From the NCBI RefSeq assembly GCF_024868665.1, contig NC_079901.1:2402411-2466410 (forward strand): a DNA stretch of 64,000 nt. Reading direction: 5' to 3'. Source of the DNA: Triplophysa rosa. Its lineage: Eukaryota > Chordata > Actinopteri > Cypriniformes > Nemacheilidae. The notes beneath the pieces are model-generated. The model was not told where the DNA came from, made no database searches, and saw only the letters and a list, made by a program, of their open reading frames with translations. A program made the position numbers and the translations under genes. Positions 1 through 11,285 of this stretch are shown here, in pieces; position 1 is the stretch's first letter; each line of letters opens with the position of its first letter.

Positions 1-243
1 GTGAGAGTGTAGTGTAGTGTGTGGGTGTGTGAGGTGGGAGTGTAGTGTAGTGGTGGGGGGGGGTAGAGTGTAGTGTGTGGGTGTGTGAGAGTGTAGTGTA
101 GTGTGTGGGTGTGTGAGAGTGTAGTGTAGTGTGTGGGTGTGTGAGAGTGTAGTGTGTGGGTGTGTGAAAGTGTAGTGTGTGGGTGTGTGAGAGTGTAGTG
201 TAGTGTGTGGGTGTGTGAGAGTGTAGTGTAGTGTGTGGGTGTA
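1..243. repeat. GT-rich minisatellite at left edge
   Basis: Tandem array of a roughly 26-bp unit whose core alternates GTGTGGGTGTGTG with AGAGTGTAGTGTA, with length variants and one G-run. It continues off the left edge, so the total array length is unknown. No coding meaning is proposed. Confidence 0.9.
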
Positions 244-288
244 TACATGGGTATTTAAAGAAACTGTAGTGGGAAAGTACAAACTTAC

Positions 289-365
289 CGAGCATAATGA
301 GTCTGGGTGTCTCTGGTATCTGGTATGACCTGCTGTGCCTCCACATCTGCCTGGGTTGCAGTGAC
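289..365 (-). CDS. Candidate internal coding exon
   Basis: It begins after GTTACAG and ends at CTCG followed by GTAAGTTTG. In phase with the preceding candidate exon it reads VTATQADVEAQQVIPDTRD and on, with no stop. The residues are polar and Gln/Asp-rich with no recognised motif. The downstream continuation is outside the window. Confidence 0.35.
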
Positions 366-538
366 CTGTAACATAGTAAAACAACATGAAGCAATACTCA
401 AAACTTGAAGTAACTACAGAAAACATGATGGCATCAGGGTCCAGTTCTTCAATCTAAAAATTAAAGGTAACTGCAAATGTTCTCATGGTGCTGCAGGCAA
501 AACAAACAATGAATGTTTTGAGATAAAACAATACTTAC

Positions 539-624
539 ATCAGTTAAGATGAACAGGGAGTCCATCGCCTCTCTGAAGAAGGCCATCAAGAGCAGGATGA
601 CTGAAGTCGCCATTAAGTCTTGAT
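539..624 (-). CDS. Candidate coding exon with start codon
   Basis: The acceptor is TTTAG just above 624 and the donor is GAT followed by GTAAGTATT just below 539. The ATG at about 613 opens MATSVILLLMAFFREAMDSL and reads to the splice site without a stop. The upstream frame through the exon 782-833 would meet a TAA before this ATG, so translation most plausibly starts here. Function unknown. Confidence 0.35.
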
Positions 625-2528
625 CTAAATTGATTGATTTAAAAGTGTATTGCCAAATGTTAAAATGTATTAACATCCTATGTTAACAAATAGAACCTTA
701 TTGTAAGTGTTACTAAAAAGTCAGTAGTAAAACCAAAAACAAATTTGAATAAAAAGTTGTATTATTATGGTCAATACTTACAGAAAACCCATAAACCCAG
801 GGTGCAAAAAGGGACCAAACTGTCACGCTAGAGCTGAAAGGAAAAAAATGTTACTTGCTAAAATTTTGAAACCATTCTGTTTATTATATACCTTTAAGAT
901 AGCCAAGCAAAAATGTAGCAAAATTATCATTTAAATGTTATGCATTAAAATTAAGAGTTTAGATATTTGGGATTGCATTTTCGGTTACACACCGAAATAG
1001 TATGGGTGTAGCAAAATTCAATGTGGTTTTGAAAATGCTTTTTCAAGCTGATTTTCAAGCTCTCTCCGACGTACAGCGTCATTACGTAAAGGCGGAGCCA
1101 GCATCGCTCCTTACCAAAGTACGTGCATTGATTTGAGGCGTTGGAAACTTGTTGTAAGTGTTGGAAGCAATATTGCTACAAATATGCTACCACACAATAC
1201 TTATTGGCCAACTGAATGTAAAACACTCTAAAGAACATCATCTCTGCTTTTGCTGATATTCCGTAATAAGTAAACAGTAATAACACCGCGAACCCATTTA
1301 TTCACCTGTTAGTGTATGAAAACATCAGTAATCTGTATAGATCGCACTCATCGCAGTTAAATATTACGTTTCATTTCGTGTGGAGCAGTTTGGTGCTGTG
1401 TGGGCTAACGTTACTTTACAGTGCCTTTGTTATTTCACATGAGATTTATTTGGGCCGAGTGAGAGCGTGAGATATAGAACCTGAAAGCGTGTCAAGTCTG
1501 GTCTATTTACAGACAAACTATGTTGATGTTCATATATCCGAACAGTATTTTTACATTTAAAAGAAGACGCAAATACCGATTAGTGATTGATATGAAAATG
1601 TTGTTTTAGCACGTGCACAGCTAATTCACGAGTTAGCCTGTCATACGGTCGAACTGAATACTGCTGCTGCTCCTCCCTGCCCCTAACTGAACAGAGGAAA
1701 GCCAAGATAAGCGATCCTAAACTAGGACAGCAATACCGCACTCGCGAGGAGTCTTAGTTCAATTGGTTAACGGGAGTTTATCTATTGCCAAATACAAGTC
1801 ATTTTACCTACCATGCCATTGTAAACGAACTTAAACAATTCCACAGAAAATAAATTCACCAAAACCCTCATGATTAATTAAGTGGGATGTGTAAATCGGG
1901 TTTAAGCAGTGGGTAACAGTTAGACATCTAACGTAGTTTAATTTCTGAGGGAGACTGCAACGTTTGTTGGCGACCTTTTCTCTCATTCCACGTTTAAAAC
2001 AACATTGTGACAAACTGTTGTGCAAAATACTAAAACTAAATAATAGCTTTGCATGAAACATAAATAAACCAAACTGCAAACTTACCGAACTGCCAGAAAT
2101 CGAATCGAATATCCTCCTCCAGCTGCAGCCAGGAGTTGTGCTCTGTGTGATTTGACGTGATTTGACGTTGTGGCGCACTTTCGCTACACCAATCCTGTAT
2201 TATTGACTAACACATTACAGCAAGGCTACAGCTAGGTTACAGCGAGACCAAAATATACTGTAGAAGTTTCCCGCTCAATCAAAATTACCCATAATGCATT
2301 ATGAACTGCAGTATTTTACTGTAATATACACATGCAGTATTGTACTGTGGATTTTTACAGTAATGTGCTGCTAAATTACAGCGACATCTGACAGTGTTAT
2401 CAATTTTTTGCTGTACCAAGTTATCTAAACAAGAACTATCTTTTGACAATACAGTGAATATCTCTGCATTACTACCACCCTTATGTTTCATGTCCGTGGA
2501 AAATCACTAAAGAGTAACAGAAACGAGC

Positions 2529-4435
2529 CAGAGGTGTAAAGAGTACCTGAAAACCATACTTAAGTAAAAGTACAGATACCTTGCAGTGAAAATTACTCCA
2601 TTACAAGTTACAAGTCACCAATTCCAAAACGACTTAGTAAAAGTCTTTGAGTATCTGATTTTAACAGTACTTGAGTATTTTACTCATACTGAATGTAGGC
2701 TCAAAGCAGCACTAGTCCTCAACACTTAAGAGACACTCAGTGAAAAACTAGAAACAGTTGATTTGTGAGGTGAGCAATCGCATTTATTTTCTTAAATCAT
2801 AATAAGACTGAACACCTCAAAATTGCAACAAATCATGGTCGACACCATAACCTACGTCATTACAAACACCCTAAGTCTCATTTAAGCTCAAGTGCTCATA
2901 AGTAAACCAAAGTCCTTCAAAAAGGTCTCTTCAATATAACAGATAAATAAAATAATGTTAAGTAGAATTAAAAAGTCAAAGCCTTTTTGCACTGGACATG
3001 CTGGTTTGGGCCTCATGCCAGCTGCAGTCATGTCCTCATTTCACATACACTGTTAGCCCTTACCTGCCATTTCTACAGTAATATACTGTATTGGCAACAC
3101 TGTTGCCGCTAGTTACTGTAGGTGTTTTACAGTAAACTACTGCAATGGCTGTTTGAAGATACATTATTAAAGAATCTATTAACGCACTTAAGTCACACAG
3201 TCTTAGATGAACAAGTGTAAATAACAGATGAACACAATAAATCTGTCAAGATTTCACCAGAGGAGAATTAAACACAAACATCAATAACATCTTCACATAT
3301 TACAGACACCACTTTCACTTTATTTCTGTCATCTGTGTAAGATCTTATTGAGATTTAACTCTAGTTCATAGTGGTTCAATTATGTTTTAAGTCACCATTA
3401 TGGCGATCAGTGTTTGCTTTGGTTGGACTCTTTGACTTTCTTGTAGCTTTAAAATGTACACTTATACAATAACACTGAAAGGGACTTTACAGGAACCGCA
3501 ACTTTATGTTTGCTTAGTAACTGAAGATACATCTGAAAGAATTCAATCATTAAATAATAATAATATAGCATTTAAGATTTATTAAGATATGTTTGGTAAA
3601 GTGATTACATGTTATAATGGAAAGATCTCTGTCAGAAAATCTTTCTTTGCAATTGAGACACAGTTAGACACTTGACATACAAACCTCATCAATGGTGACA
3701 AACAATCATGAATGAGTTTTGTACTATGTACCCAGCATGCATTGCAGCATGAAGCTGTTCAGTTGATTGTCACCATTGTTGAGATTCATATGTGGATTGT
3801 TCATTTCTCTGTGTCCGACTCATTCTATAGGTTAATATTTTGTCTATATAGTGTGAGAGCACTTTTGAAAATTGAAATACTATACATTCTTTTTACTGGT
3901 TTACATCACTTCATGGCAATAGTCCCACCATATGGTCAAATTTTGAGCAAACATGTTTAGAGCACATTTAGGAAGAGTTAGTTTTAAAAATAAGAGCTTT
4001 TGTAGATGTGTGACCTACAGTAACTAGCTGGCAACAGTGTTGCCAATATATTACTGTAGAAATAGCGGGTAAGGGCTAACCGTGTATAAACCGCCAGCGA
4101 TTGACATCTACCTGATACTGCACTCATATTCATATAAAGAAGCCATGTTGACAAGTTTTTGTAAGTTATGGCAAAATCCACAAGATTGTAGTACCTTCAT
4201 TGCCCTGTAAATGGCAATATTAATTATAAGATAGGTGCATGCAAAATGTAATGTGTAATTGCATTAGTCATTACAAATGTAGTGGAGTAAAGAGTACATA
4301 TACTTGTTCAAAAATGTAGTTAAGTAGAGAGTAAAAGTTGCTAATATCTTTAATACTCAGTACAACTACAAAGTAGCCAAAAAGATACTTAAGTAAAGTA
4401 ACTAAGTACATTTACTCCAATACTTTACACCACTG
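2529..4435. mobile_element. hAT-like non-autonomous DNA transposon (nested host)
   Basis: The left end CAGAGGTGTAAAG and right end CTTTACACCACTG are imperfect inverted repeats, and both are followed inward by TACTTAAGTA-rich, low-complexity sequence typical of this widespread fish hAT/MITE type. The flanking 8-mers (AAACGAGC and CAAAAAGC) agree at only 5 of 8 positions, so the target duplication is eroded or the ends are a few bases off. It contains no transposase frame and is split by the TA-flanked element at 3048-4084. Confidence 0.7.
3048..4084. mobile_element. TA-flanked inverted-repeat element nested in the hAT-like element
   Basis: The left end CACTGTTAGCCCTTACC and right end GGTAAGGGCTAACCGTG form inverted repeats of about 75 bp, which also include the palindrome-like TTGGCAACACTGTTGCC and ACAGTAA motifs. 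TA lies immediately outside both ends (3046-3047 and 4085-4086), consistent with a TA target duplication as in Tc1/mariner-type or related superfamilies. The 1-kb interior shows no transposase, so it is non-autonomous. Confidence 0.7.
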
Positions 4436-4445
4436 CAAAAAGCAT

Positions 4446-5490
4446 TCCAAATGTAAATGCCCAAACTACCCATAATGAAATGGAAAATGTAATCAGCTGT
4501 TGAGTAGTATGAAGGTAAAAATTGCATGTATAGAGGCTGATGAATGATTCGGCACAAGACCACCTTCAGAAAATGAACACTGTCATCACTGATATATGGG
4601 CACTTAAAGAATCAACTCCCCGAAGGGACGAAAGCATGGGGCCACACAGGTAGAGGAGTGTGGACGAGGACGTATTAGTGGGAACAGGGGCTTTGGTGAG
4701 AGCAAGAAAGGGTCCAGTGATTGTGCCTGAACTTCTTTTTCTCTTTGTCTTTTCATTGCCAAGTAGACAGGAATTCCTTGCCCTGAGGGAGAGGCCTGCT
4801 TTCATGTGGTATGTCCTCCACCAGCAATCAGAGATTGAACCACACAGTTTACCCTGCCCGCCTACTAGACATCCACCCACTGCGGCTTATCATGCTTATT
4901 ATTGCTTCACTACAACACAAAGAGTTAAAATAAAGGGGTGGAGACATTTTTTTAGGGACTAAATTAAAGAACACAGAGAGGCTTAAGTGACACAGTTTTC
5001 AGAGACCTCATTGTCTGCATGAAGATTCTTTATATGCAGATGATGCCATTTTACTAAATGATGGTTGTTACCATAGATGCAGTAAGTTAAGAATGACGAT
5101 TAAGAGGTTTTAAATTCACAATTACTGAATAGTTAAACATTAAACTTTATTCTTTAAAAAGAATAAAGTTGTACATTTAAACATTTTATTAAAATGAATG
5201 AAATTAGGTGTTATTTACAAATAATTATACGTACTGTACAGAGTTCAAATAAATGGAGTGAATAATACGTTTAACACACCAGCAGCTTCAGTGAAGGAAA
5301 CATGGAAATGGGTTAAAACAGCGTCAGGATCATTGAATCAGTGAGTTACACTTGATAACCAAATCAATTATTTGTTATTGAATCAGACTGGTTTATTGGT
5401 TTTGTTTAACTAGACTAATTTTGTTCAACAATGAATCAACAGTATTGTTCAAATGGACTTGACTAAAATTAACCATTCACTCACCCAGTA
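4446..5490. other. Gene-free stretch with a possible LINE reverse-transcriptase scrap
   Basis: Mostly unremarkable AT-rich DNA. Near 5030-5060 the plus strand reads LYADDAILL, which matches the YxDD box context of LINE reverse transcriptases, but no longer RT homology can be followed on either side. Overlapping short frames at 4566-4962 on both strands show no recognisable domain. A short palindrome around 5150-5170 (TTTATTCTTTAAAAAGAATAAA) is also present. Confidence 0.3.
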
Positions 5491-5499
5491 CAATTCAAG

Positions 5500-5790
5500 C
5501 AGATTTATAAAATATAAGCATACATAGCTTAGAGCATCATCAATTGGCAGATGCCAAGCCACGCCCATAGCAATCAAACACATTAGCCTAGCAACCGTTT
5601 AGCAAAACCTATATCTCTGCATCAGAACATCATAGAGACACAGGGTTTGGTTTGTTTCACTCATAGGTTAGAGTATTATCAATTGCAGATGCCAAGTCAC
5701 ACCCATACCAACCAAACAGGTTAGCCTAGAAACCATTTAGCAACACCTATATCTCTGCATCAGAACATCGTAGAGACATGGGGGTTGGTT
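5500..5790. repeat. Two diverged 138-bp tandem repeat units
   Basis: Two units share CACGCCCATA, TAGCCTAGCAACC and TATATCTCTGCATCAGAACA with the larger array at 7900-8690. They form the left part of a complex repeat block separated from the main array by the 360-bp units and the hAT insertion. Confidence 0.75.
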
Positions 5791-6059
5791 AGATTAATTC
5801 GTGGCTTAATGTGTTATTACCCCAGTGGCCAATTCGGCAGTTTGCCACAAAGCATCACTCACATTTTCTTCAGAAAATGTACCTATCTAGTTAGAGATGC
5901 TTTTGAAAAAAGCTCACTATTACTATTCGAACATACTGTTTTTTGTTCTAAGCATATTATTAGTGATGCTTTGAAAAAGCTATTGTTATTCGAACATACA
6001 TACTTCTTATAATTATTCTTGTTCTGCCAAAAATTTGGCATGCTACTTGTCCCACAGCT

Positions 6060-7680
6060 TTTGACGTAGACCCATGAATGAATACATCACATCGATGGGC
6101 CTATTCGGGAATGGTGTGCTATGACTTTTATAAGCGATCGGGTGGGGGGGTGCGATGGGGGGCGAAAAACCATCCGAAAAATCCCATTGACTTAACATTG
6201 CGCCCAACTTTGACGGGTCGTAGTTCCGAGCGAGGAGATCGAAGAAAAAAATGGATAATACACGATTTGAAGAAGTTATCAGGCTCTATAAGAACATAAA
6301 TCACAATGGGGTGTAAGTTGCACCCCTGGGGTGTGAGAGCCTCCCAAAATTTCCGTATACCTATTATGGTGCCCATAGACTCCCATTCAAAACCTAGATA
6401 ACTATATATTCACATGTTATTTTTTTGCATTCGACCCATGAATGACTACATCAAATCGAGCGGCCCATTGAGGAATGGTTTGTGATGACTTTTGGAAGTT
6501 ATCGGGTGAGAGGGGTGGGATGGGGGGAGAATAAAAACCAGAAAAATCCCATTGACTTAACATTGCGCCCAACTTTGACGGGTCGTAGCTCCGAGTGAGG
6601 ATATCATAGAAACATGATAATAATACATGATTTGAAGAGGATATCAGGCTCTGTAAGAACTAGGGCTGTCAACGTTAACGCGTTAACGCATGCGATTAAT
6701 TTTTTCAAATTAACGCGTGAGAAAATATTTATCGCAATTAACGCAGCATCCGTTTGTTTTGACATCCTTTGTCTAGCGTTACATTATGTAATCACACTCT
6801 TATTCTTGTACAGGCTTTTAAACCACTTAAGCGTGATTTGAAACAGTTGCTTTGAGGCGTTCAATGAAGATAGACAGCTTCTAAACTGTGGGACGCGGCA
6901 AAACGCAACGCGAGGTCCAGTCTGGTGTGTACAGTAACGGCTGCGTTGGTGAATCTCTGTCAGACAGCGCATCCGTGTTAAATTCTCTTTCGTGCTTGAA
7001 TGGATAAAACCACACAAGATTATGTCAGAAAGCCCGTTTTGTCTAGCATTTTCTTAAGCACAGACTTCAAAGTGTAAAATAAAATCTTAAATGAATGCAA
7101 AGAGTTGTGAAAATGGGAGTGCGGTGACGGTCAGATCTGCGTACTGAGACAGCTCTTAAAGGGGCCACGCTCTTAAACGTGCTGCTGTGACTCCTGTCGC
7201 TAATGTTAATCAAAGAACAAAATAAAAGAAGAAATCAATGTGATTTTTTAGCTTTAATGAGAATTCTTCTGCATTTAATTTATAATTTAGCATTAAAGAC
7301 TGTAAAGTGTCCTTCAATTTCCTACATGAGCTCTCAATTATACTGTTGAATGGCTATAATTAATGTTAAAATAATCAATTTAATAGAGACATCAGTTACA
7401 ATATTAATATCAAAATGTTAGCTTTCATAAAATGATGCTGTTAAAGAAATATGTTGTTTCTGCATCAATTTGAAGATTAAATGTGAAATTATTAAAATGT
7501 AAAAGTATATTTTAAAATATAATTGTTGTGTACGATTAATCGTGATTAATCACAGAAAAAATGTGTGATTAATCCGATTAAATTTTTTAATCGATTGACA
7601 GCACTAGTAAGAAAATACATCACAATGGGGTGTAAATTGCACTCCTGGGGTGTAAGAGCCACCCAAAATTTCCCATCAAC
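6060..7680. repeat. Two tandem ~360-bp repeat units, second interrupted by a hAT
   Basis: Unit 1 starts near 6067 (CCCATGAATGAATACATCAC) and unit 2 near 6436 (CCCATGAATGACTACATCAA). Both contain CCCATTGACTTAACATTGCG, GACGGGTCGTAG and a trailing CACAATGGGGTGTAA segment. In unit 2 that trailing segment is displaced to 7619 by the hAT insertion at 6661-7606. No coding sequence is evident. Confidence 0.8.
6661..7606. mobile_element. hAT-family MITE with 8-bp target duplication
   Basis: Ends are TAGGGCTGTCAA and TTGACAGCACTA, with long subterminal GTTAACG / CGATTAAT inverted similarity. Flanks GTAAGAAC (6653-6660) and GTAAGAAA (7607-7614) agree at 7 of 8 positions, as expected for a hAT 8-bp target duplication. 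The interior has no transposase. The neighbouring uninterrupted repeat unit at about 6280-6300 provides the empty site. Confidence 0.88.
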
Positions 7681-7759
7681 AGGAAGCATGCCCATATGAG
7701 GCGTAAAACCGCCCCGTGCTGAATATCTTCGCAATACAACCACTTAGAGACAAGGGGGT

Positions 7760-8690
7760 GGGTTCATTTGACTCAGGCTACCAATCAGTGTCACATGATC
7801 ATTATGAAGCTATGAAGCCACGCCCATAGCAACCATTTACAGCAACCTAGCAACCGTTCCCATAGACTCCCTTTATAAAAAGTCCCGGTGGATATCTTTG
7901 GAACACAGTGTCGTAGAAACAAGGGGATGGGCTCATTTTACTCAGGCAACCAATCAGTGGCCCAGGAAGTTCATTAAGCTACGAAGCCACGCCCATAGCA
8001 ACAAAACATTTCAGCCTAGCAACCATTTAGCAATACTTATATCTCTGTATCACAACATCTTAGATACACGGGGGTTGGTTCGTTACACTCATAGCTTAGA
8101 GCATCATCTATTGGCAGATGCTAAGCCACGCCCATAGCAACCAAACAGGTTAGCCTAGCAACCATTTAGCAAAACCTATATCTCTGCGTAGGAACATCGT
8201 AGAGACATGCGGGTTAGATCATTTCACTCATAGGTTAGAGTATTATCAATTGCAGATGCCAAGCCACGCCCATAGCAACCAAACAGGTTAGCCTAGCAAC
8301 CATTTAGCAGCACCTATATCTCTGCATCAGAAAATCATAGAGACACGGGGGTTAGTTTGTTTCACTCATAGGTTAGAGTATTATCAATTCCAGATGCCAA
8401 GCCACGCCCATAGCAACCAAACAGGTTAGCCTAGCAACCATTTAGCAACACCTATATCTCTGCATCAGAACATCGTAGAGACACGGGGGTTAGTTTGTTT
8501 CACTCATAGGTTGGAGTATTATCAAGTGCAGATGCCAAGCCACGCCCATAGCAACCAAACACATTAGCCTAGCAACTGTTTAGCAAGACGTATATCTCTG
8601 CATCAGAACATCATAGAGACACGTGGGTTGGTTCGTTTCACTCATGGCTTAGAGTATTATCAATTGCAGATTCCAAGCCACGCCCATGTG
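7760..8690. repeat. 138-bp tandem repeat array
   Basis: About six units with a measured period of 138 bp (TAGGTTAGAG at 8231, 8369 and 8507). Conserved blocks are GCCACGCCCATAGCAACC, TAGCCTAGCAACCATTTAGC and CTATATCTCTGCATCAGAA. The first units are more diverged. Function unknown. Confidence 0.85.
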
Positions 8691-9570
8691 TCATTATAAT
8701 CATGCTAGCAAACATGGTAATCATGCTAACAAAATACTAAGCCCGGTTTTTACACACTTGGGTCATATTATTTTTTCCATCACGTTAGAAAAAGGTTAAC
8801 GATAAACCTTTCAAACTATTTCAAACTCTTCAGGACAGGCTTTGTCAAGCCAAAATAAAGTTTGTACTCAAACTTTACTATCTAGTTATTATGTTGGCTT
8901 GACAGAGCCAACATACTGTTCCTGTACTTAAACTTATTATTATGTTGGCTTGACAGAACCCATTCTAATAAGAAACTTAATAAACCACATAGATTTTGCA
9001 TGGTTGTAATGACAGATTTGAACGTACACTATTAATTTTTCTCACTTGCTGTAGTCCAAGCCTTGTTTTTGTTATTGTTTGCACTGTAATCTCTAAATTT
9101 GTTCATTTCAATTGATTTGGCAGCATTGTTTTCCTCTAATAAACTAGGTTGAGTGCCTACTGTCGGCCATTTTTTTAAAGTTGTTCAGTGTCTTACTTTT
9201 TCTACAAAGCTGTGTGGTTTAGACAGATATACTGAAGACAACCATGAGCTTTTTATGCAACAGTCTTTCTTCACTGACTTTAGTTAGTCAGACTAATTCT
9301 TAGACGCTGTCTTATTTTCATGGCTATGTTTATGCAACTGGCCTCAGGACTACAACATCAAGACTCCAACTCTGGCAGCAAACCCTGTGTTGATCAGCTT
9401 ATAAAACTAACCCTTCCATACAGTATACATACCTGCAAACTAGTCGCTTTTCTGAGAAATTCGCAGTTTTGAATCAAATTGTGCCATTCTTGTGAATCAT
9501 GTAGATCTAAAGAGTTTTTTTGGGAGAGTGGGGGGGGGGGGGGGGGGTGATCTATAAAAAGTCAGTCATC
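8690..9570. other. Gene-free stretch with a short duplicated motif and a poly-G tract
   Basis: TTATTATGTTGGCTTGACAG-like sequence occurs twice (about 8890-8915 and 8937-8960), with an inverted relative around 8850. A G-run lies at about 9531-9547. I see no exon or transposon ends apart from these. Confidence 0.5.
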
Positions 9571-10703
9571 AGGGGGTATTCCAGAAAGCAGGGTTAACTT
9601 ACCGTCTGCTAAACCCTGAATTGTGGGTTGATTAACCCAAACCTTGCTTACTCTGGGTATGTCGGTTCCAGAAGCCGTTTGAAGAGTAAGTTTAATCAAC
9701 CCCCCGAAAGATACCCAGAGTTAACGCGCGCTCACAGGAACAATATGAAGACATTTTCAATGGATCACAGATTTCACGAGTCACCATGGAAGCGGCCGGG
9801 AAGCTTTAAGTTTTTGACTGTAAAACAACGTTATAAATCAGAGTTTTCTTTTCACAGAAGACTTAAATCTGCATCAGTGTATAAAGTGCGGGATTAAAAA
9901 TCATAAAATTTAATTATTTAAGTTATGTGTTTATAAAACTATTAAAGCAATATATTAATTATTTTATTAAATATATCAACATTTTAAATATATGCACTAT
10001 TTTATTATTATAATATTTAAAATATATACTTATCATGAAAATTTTTGTTACATAAACTGTAGATTTGTTGAGATGTTTGTAGGCTAACTGTTATTTTAAC
10101 GTGTCTGCAATGGTATTTTACCAAAATTGTGTTGTGTATCTGTATTTGATCACATTGCTTATTTTGAAGGCTTATTTTGAAGGCTCTTTTTTGCTCCTTC
10201 TCTGTATGTTCCTTAAAAAATTACCTTTATTTGGTTTTCTGAAAACTGACTTTATATTGTATCAGCTTTATTTGCAACAGTTACTGATGTAGTCATATTA
10301 ATGGACACTCTTTTAATTCTAGAAACTACTACATTGGTCATAATTTTGGAAAGAATTGTGTAATGCTTTTCAGTACACTACACTATGTATGGTAATTAAT
10401 TTGCAGCAGAGGATGAAGGTCTGCTGTGACCGAGATAGAGGTTTAAAATGTTATGGTCAGTCACATGTCCAATATATCATGTAGCCTATATACAGTATAT
10501 CCCTTTCAAATACACATACATTTTGTGTTTTGTTTGTTTCTTTTTACATTGTTTGCTAAAAGGACATGGCTTTCCAAATGTTAAAAGGTGGAAACGGCCT
10601 ATCCTGAAAGTCTAATTGTAATTTGGAGAAGGCCTTTCAATACTAAACTGCAGAAGGAGGCTGAGGATCAGAAAGACATAGGAATACAGTCAGTATGTAA
10701 AAC

Positions 10704-11238
10704 TGTCGTGGAATGGAGGGAGAACCCAATCGCAGGCCACAAATAAGGGATTAACACAAACGGTTTATTAAATAATAAAACAAAAACCCACGATGGAGTA
10801 ACAAAACACTATAAACAAAAGACTTTCAAAAGGACAAACAAAAACGAGAACTAAAAATAATAAACAAACCAAACTCACATAAACAGACAAGGCAGGGCAA
10901 GGCAAGGCAGGGACACGAGAACTTACAGAGACTCACAAGAACGAGGAACAATCGAATATCAACTTGGAACATAGAACCAGGAACAGCGAACATGAACAAC
11001 GGACGAGGAACAATGTACCGACACGGGACAGGAAAAACAGAGGCTCTAAATAGGGGAATACAAACGAGGGAGGGGAAAAGGAATAAGGGGAAGCTAACGA
11101 GGGAACGACAGGGCGGGGCTTAGAGACAAGACACCGGAGAGAACGCATATTATGTCGTGACAGACAATAATATGCTTCTCTCCACACATAACAAGAGGTT
11201 CTGCGACAAGACATGACAAGAGAGGCAGAACCATGACA
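10704..11238 (-). repeat. 3' LTR of element A
   Basis: 535 bp, TG...CA bounded. Relative to the other LTR it lacks short blocks, for example the inserted segment near 12681-12700 and the second CCATGG...CCAAGAAAG block before the end, but is otherwise highly similar. As the coding strand is minus, this is the downstream LTR. Confidence 0.85.
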
Positions 11239-11282
11239 GAAGCCCCCCCTTAATGAACGCCCCCAGGCGTTCACCAAGGGGT
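11239..11282 (-). promoter_or_regulatory. Polypurine tract and hairpin upstream of the 3' LTR (element A)
   Basis: On the minus strand a G-run (AAGGGGGGGCT) directly precedes the 3' LTR and is the probable plus-strand primer site. Just upstream is a perfect 7-bp stem, GAACGCC / GGCGTTC (11255-11261 and 11266-11272), then CCAAGGGG. Element B has the same order with a different stem sequence. Confidence 0.55.
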
Positions 11283-11285
11283 AGA

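Larger units (their letters stand above)
289..2190 (-). other. Candidate spliced gene (four exons), partial at left edge
   Basis: Four minus-strand segments each end in a GTAAGT-type donor and three are preceded by pyrimidine-AG acceptors: 2086-about 2190 (first, probably untranslated), 782-833, 539-624 and 289-365. The third carries an ATG followed by MATSVILLLMAFFREAMDSL and ends in phase 0 at LTD. The fourth continues it openly as VTATQADVEAQQVIP and ends with two spare bases, so further exons should lie left of the window. The short hydrophobic start could be a membrane or signal segment. I do not recognise the family. An alternative is that 289-452 is one exon, because that stretch is also open in another frame. 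The four consistent donors are the main support. Confidence 0.4.

Noticed and set aside
4566..4962. Overlapping ~100-codon frames on both strands
   Set aside because: No domain, no splice support, and mutual overlap on opposite strands. Composition is not clearly coding.
7900..8690. Regular repeats considered as a CRISPR-like array
   Set aside because: Units are contiguous 138-bp tandem copies without unique spacers, in a eukaryotic genome.
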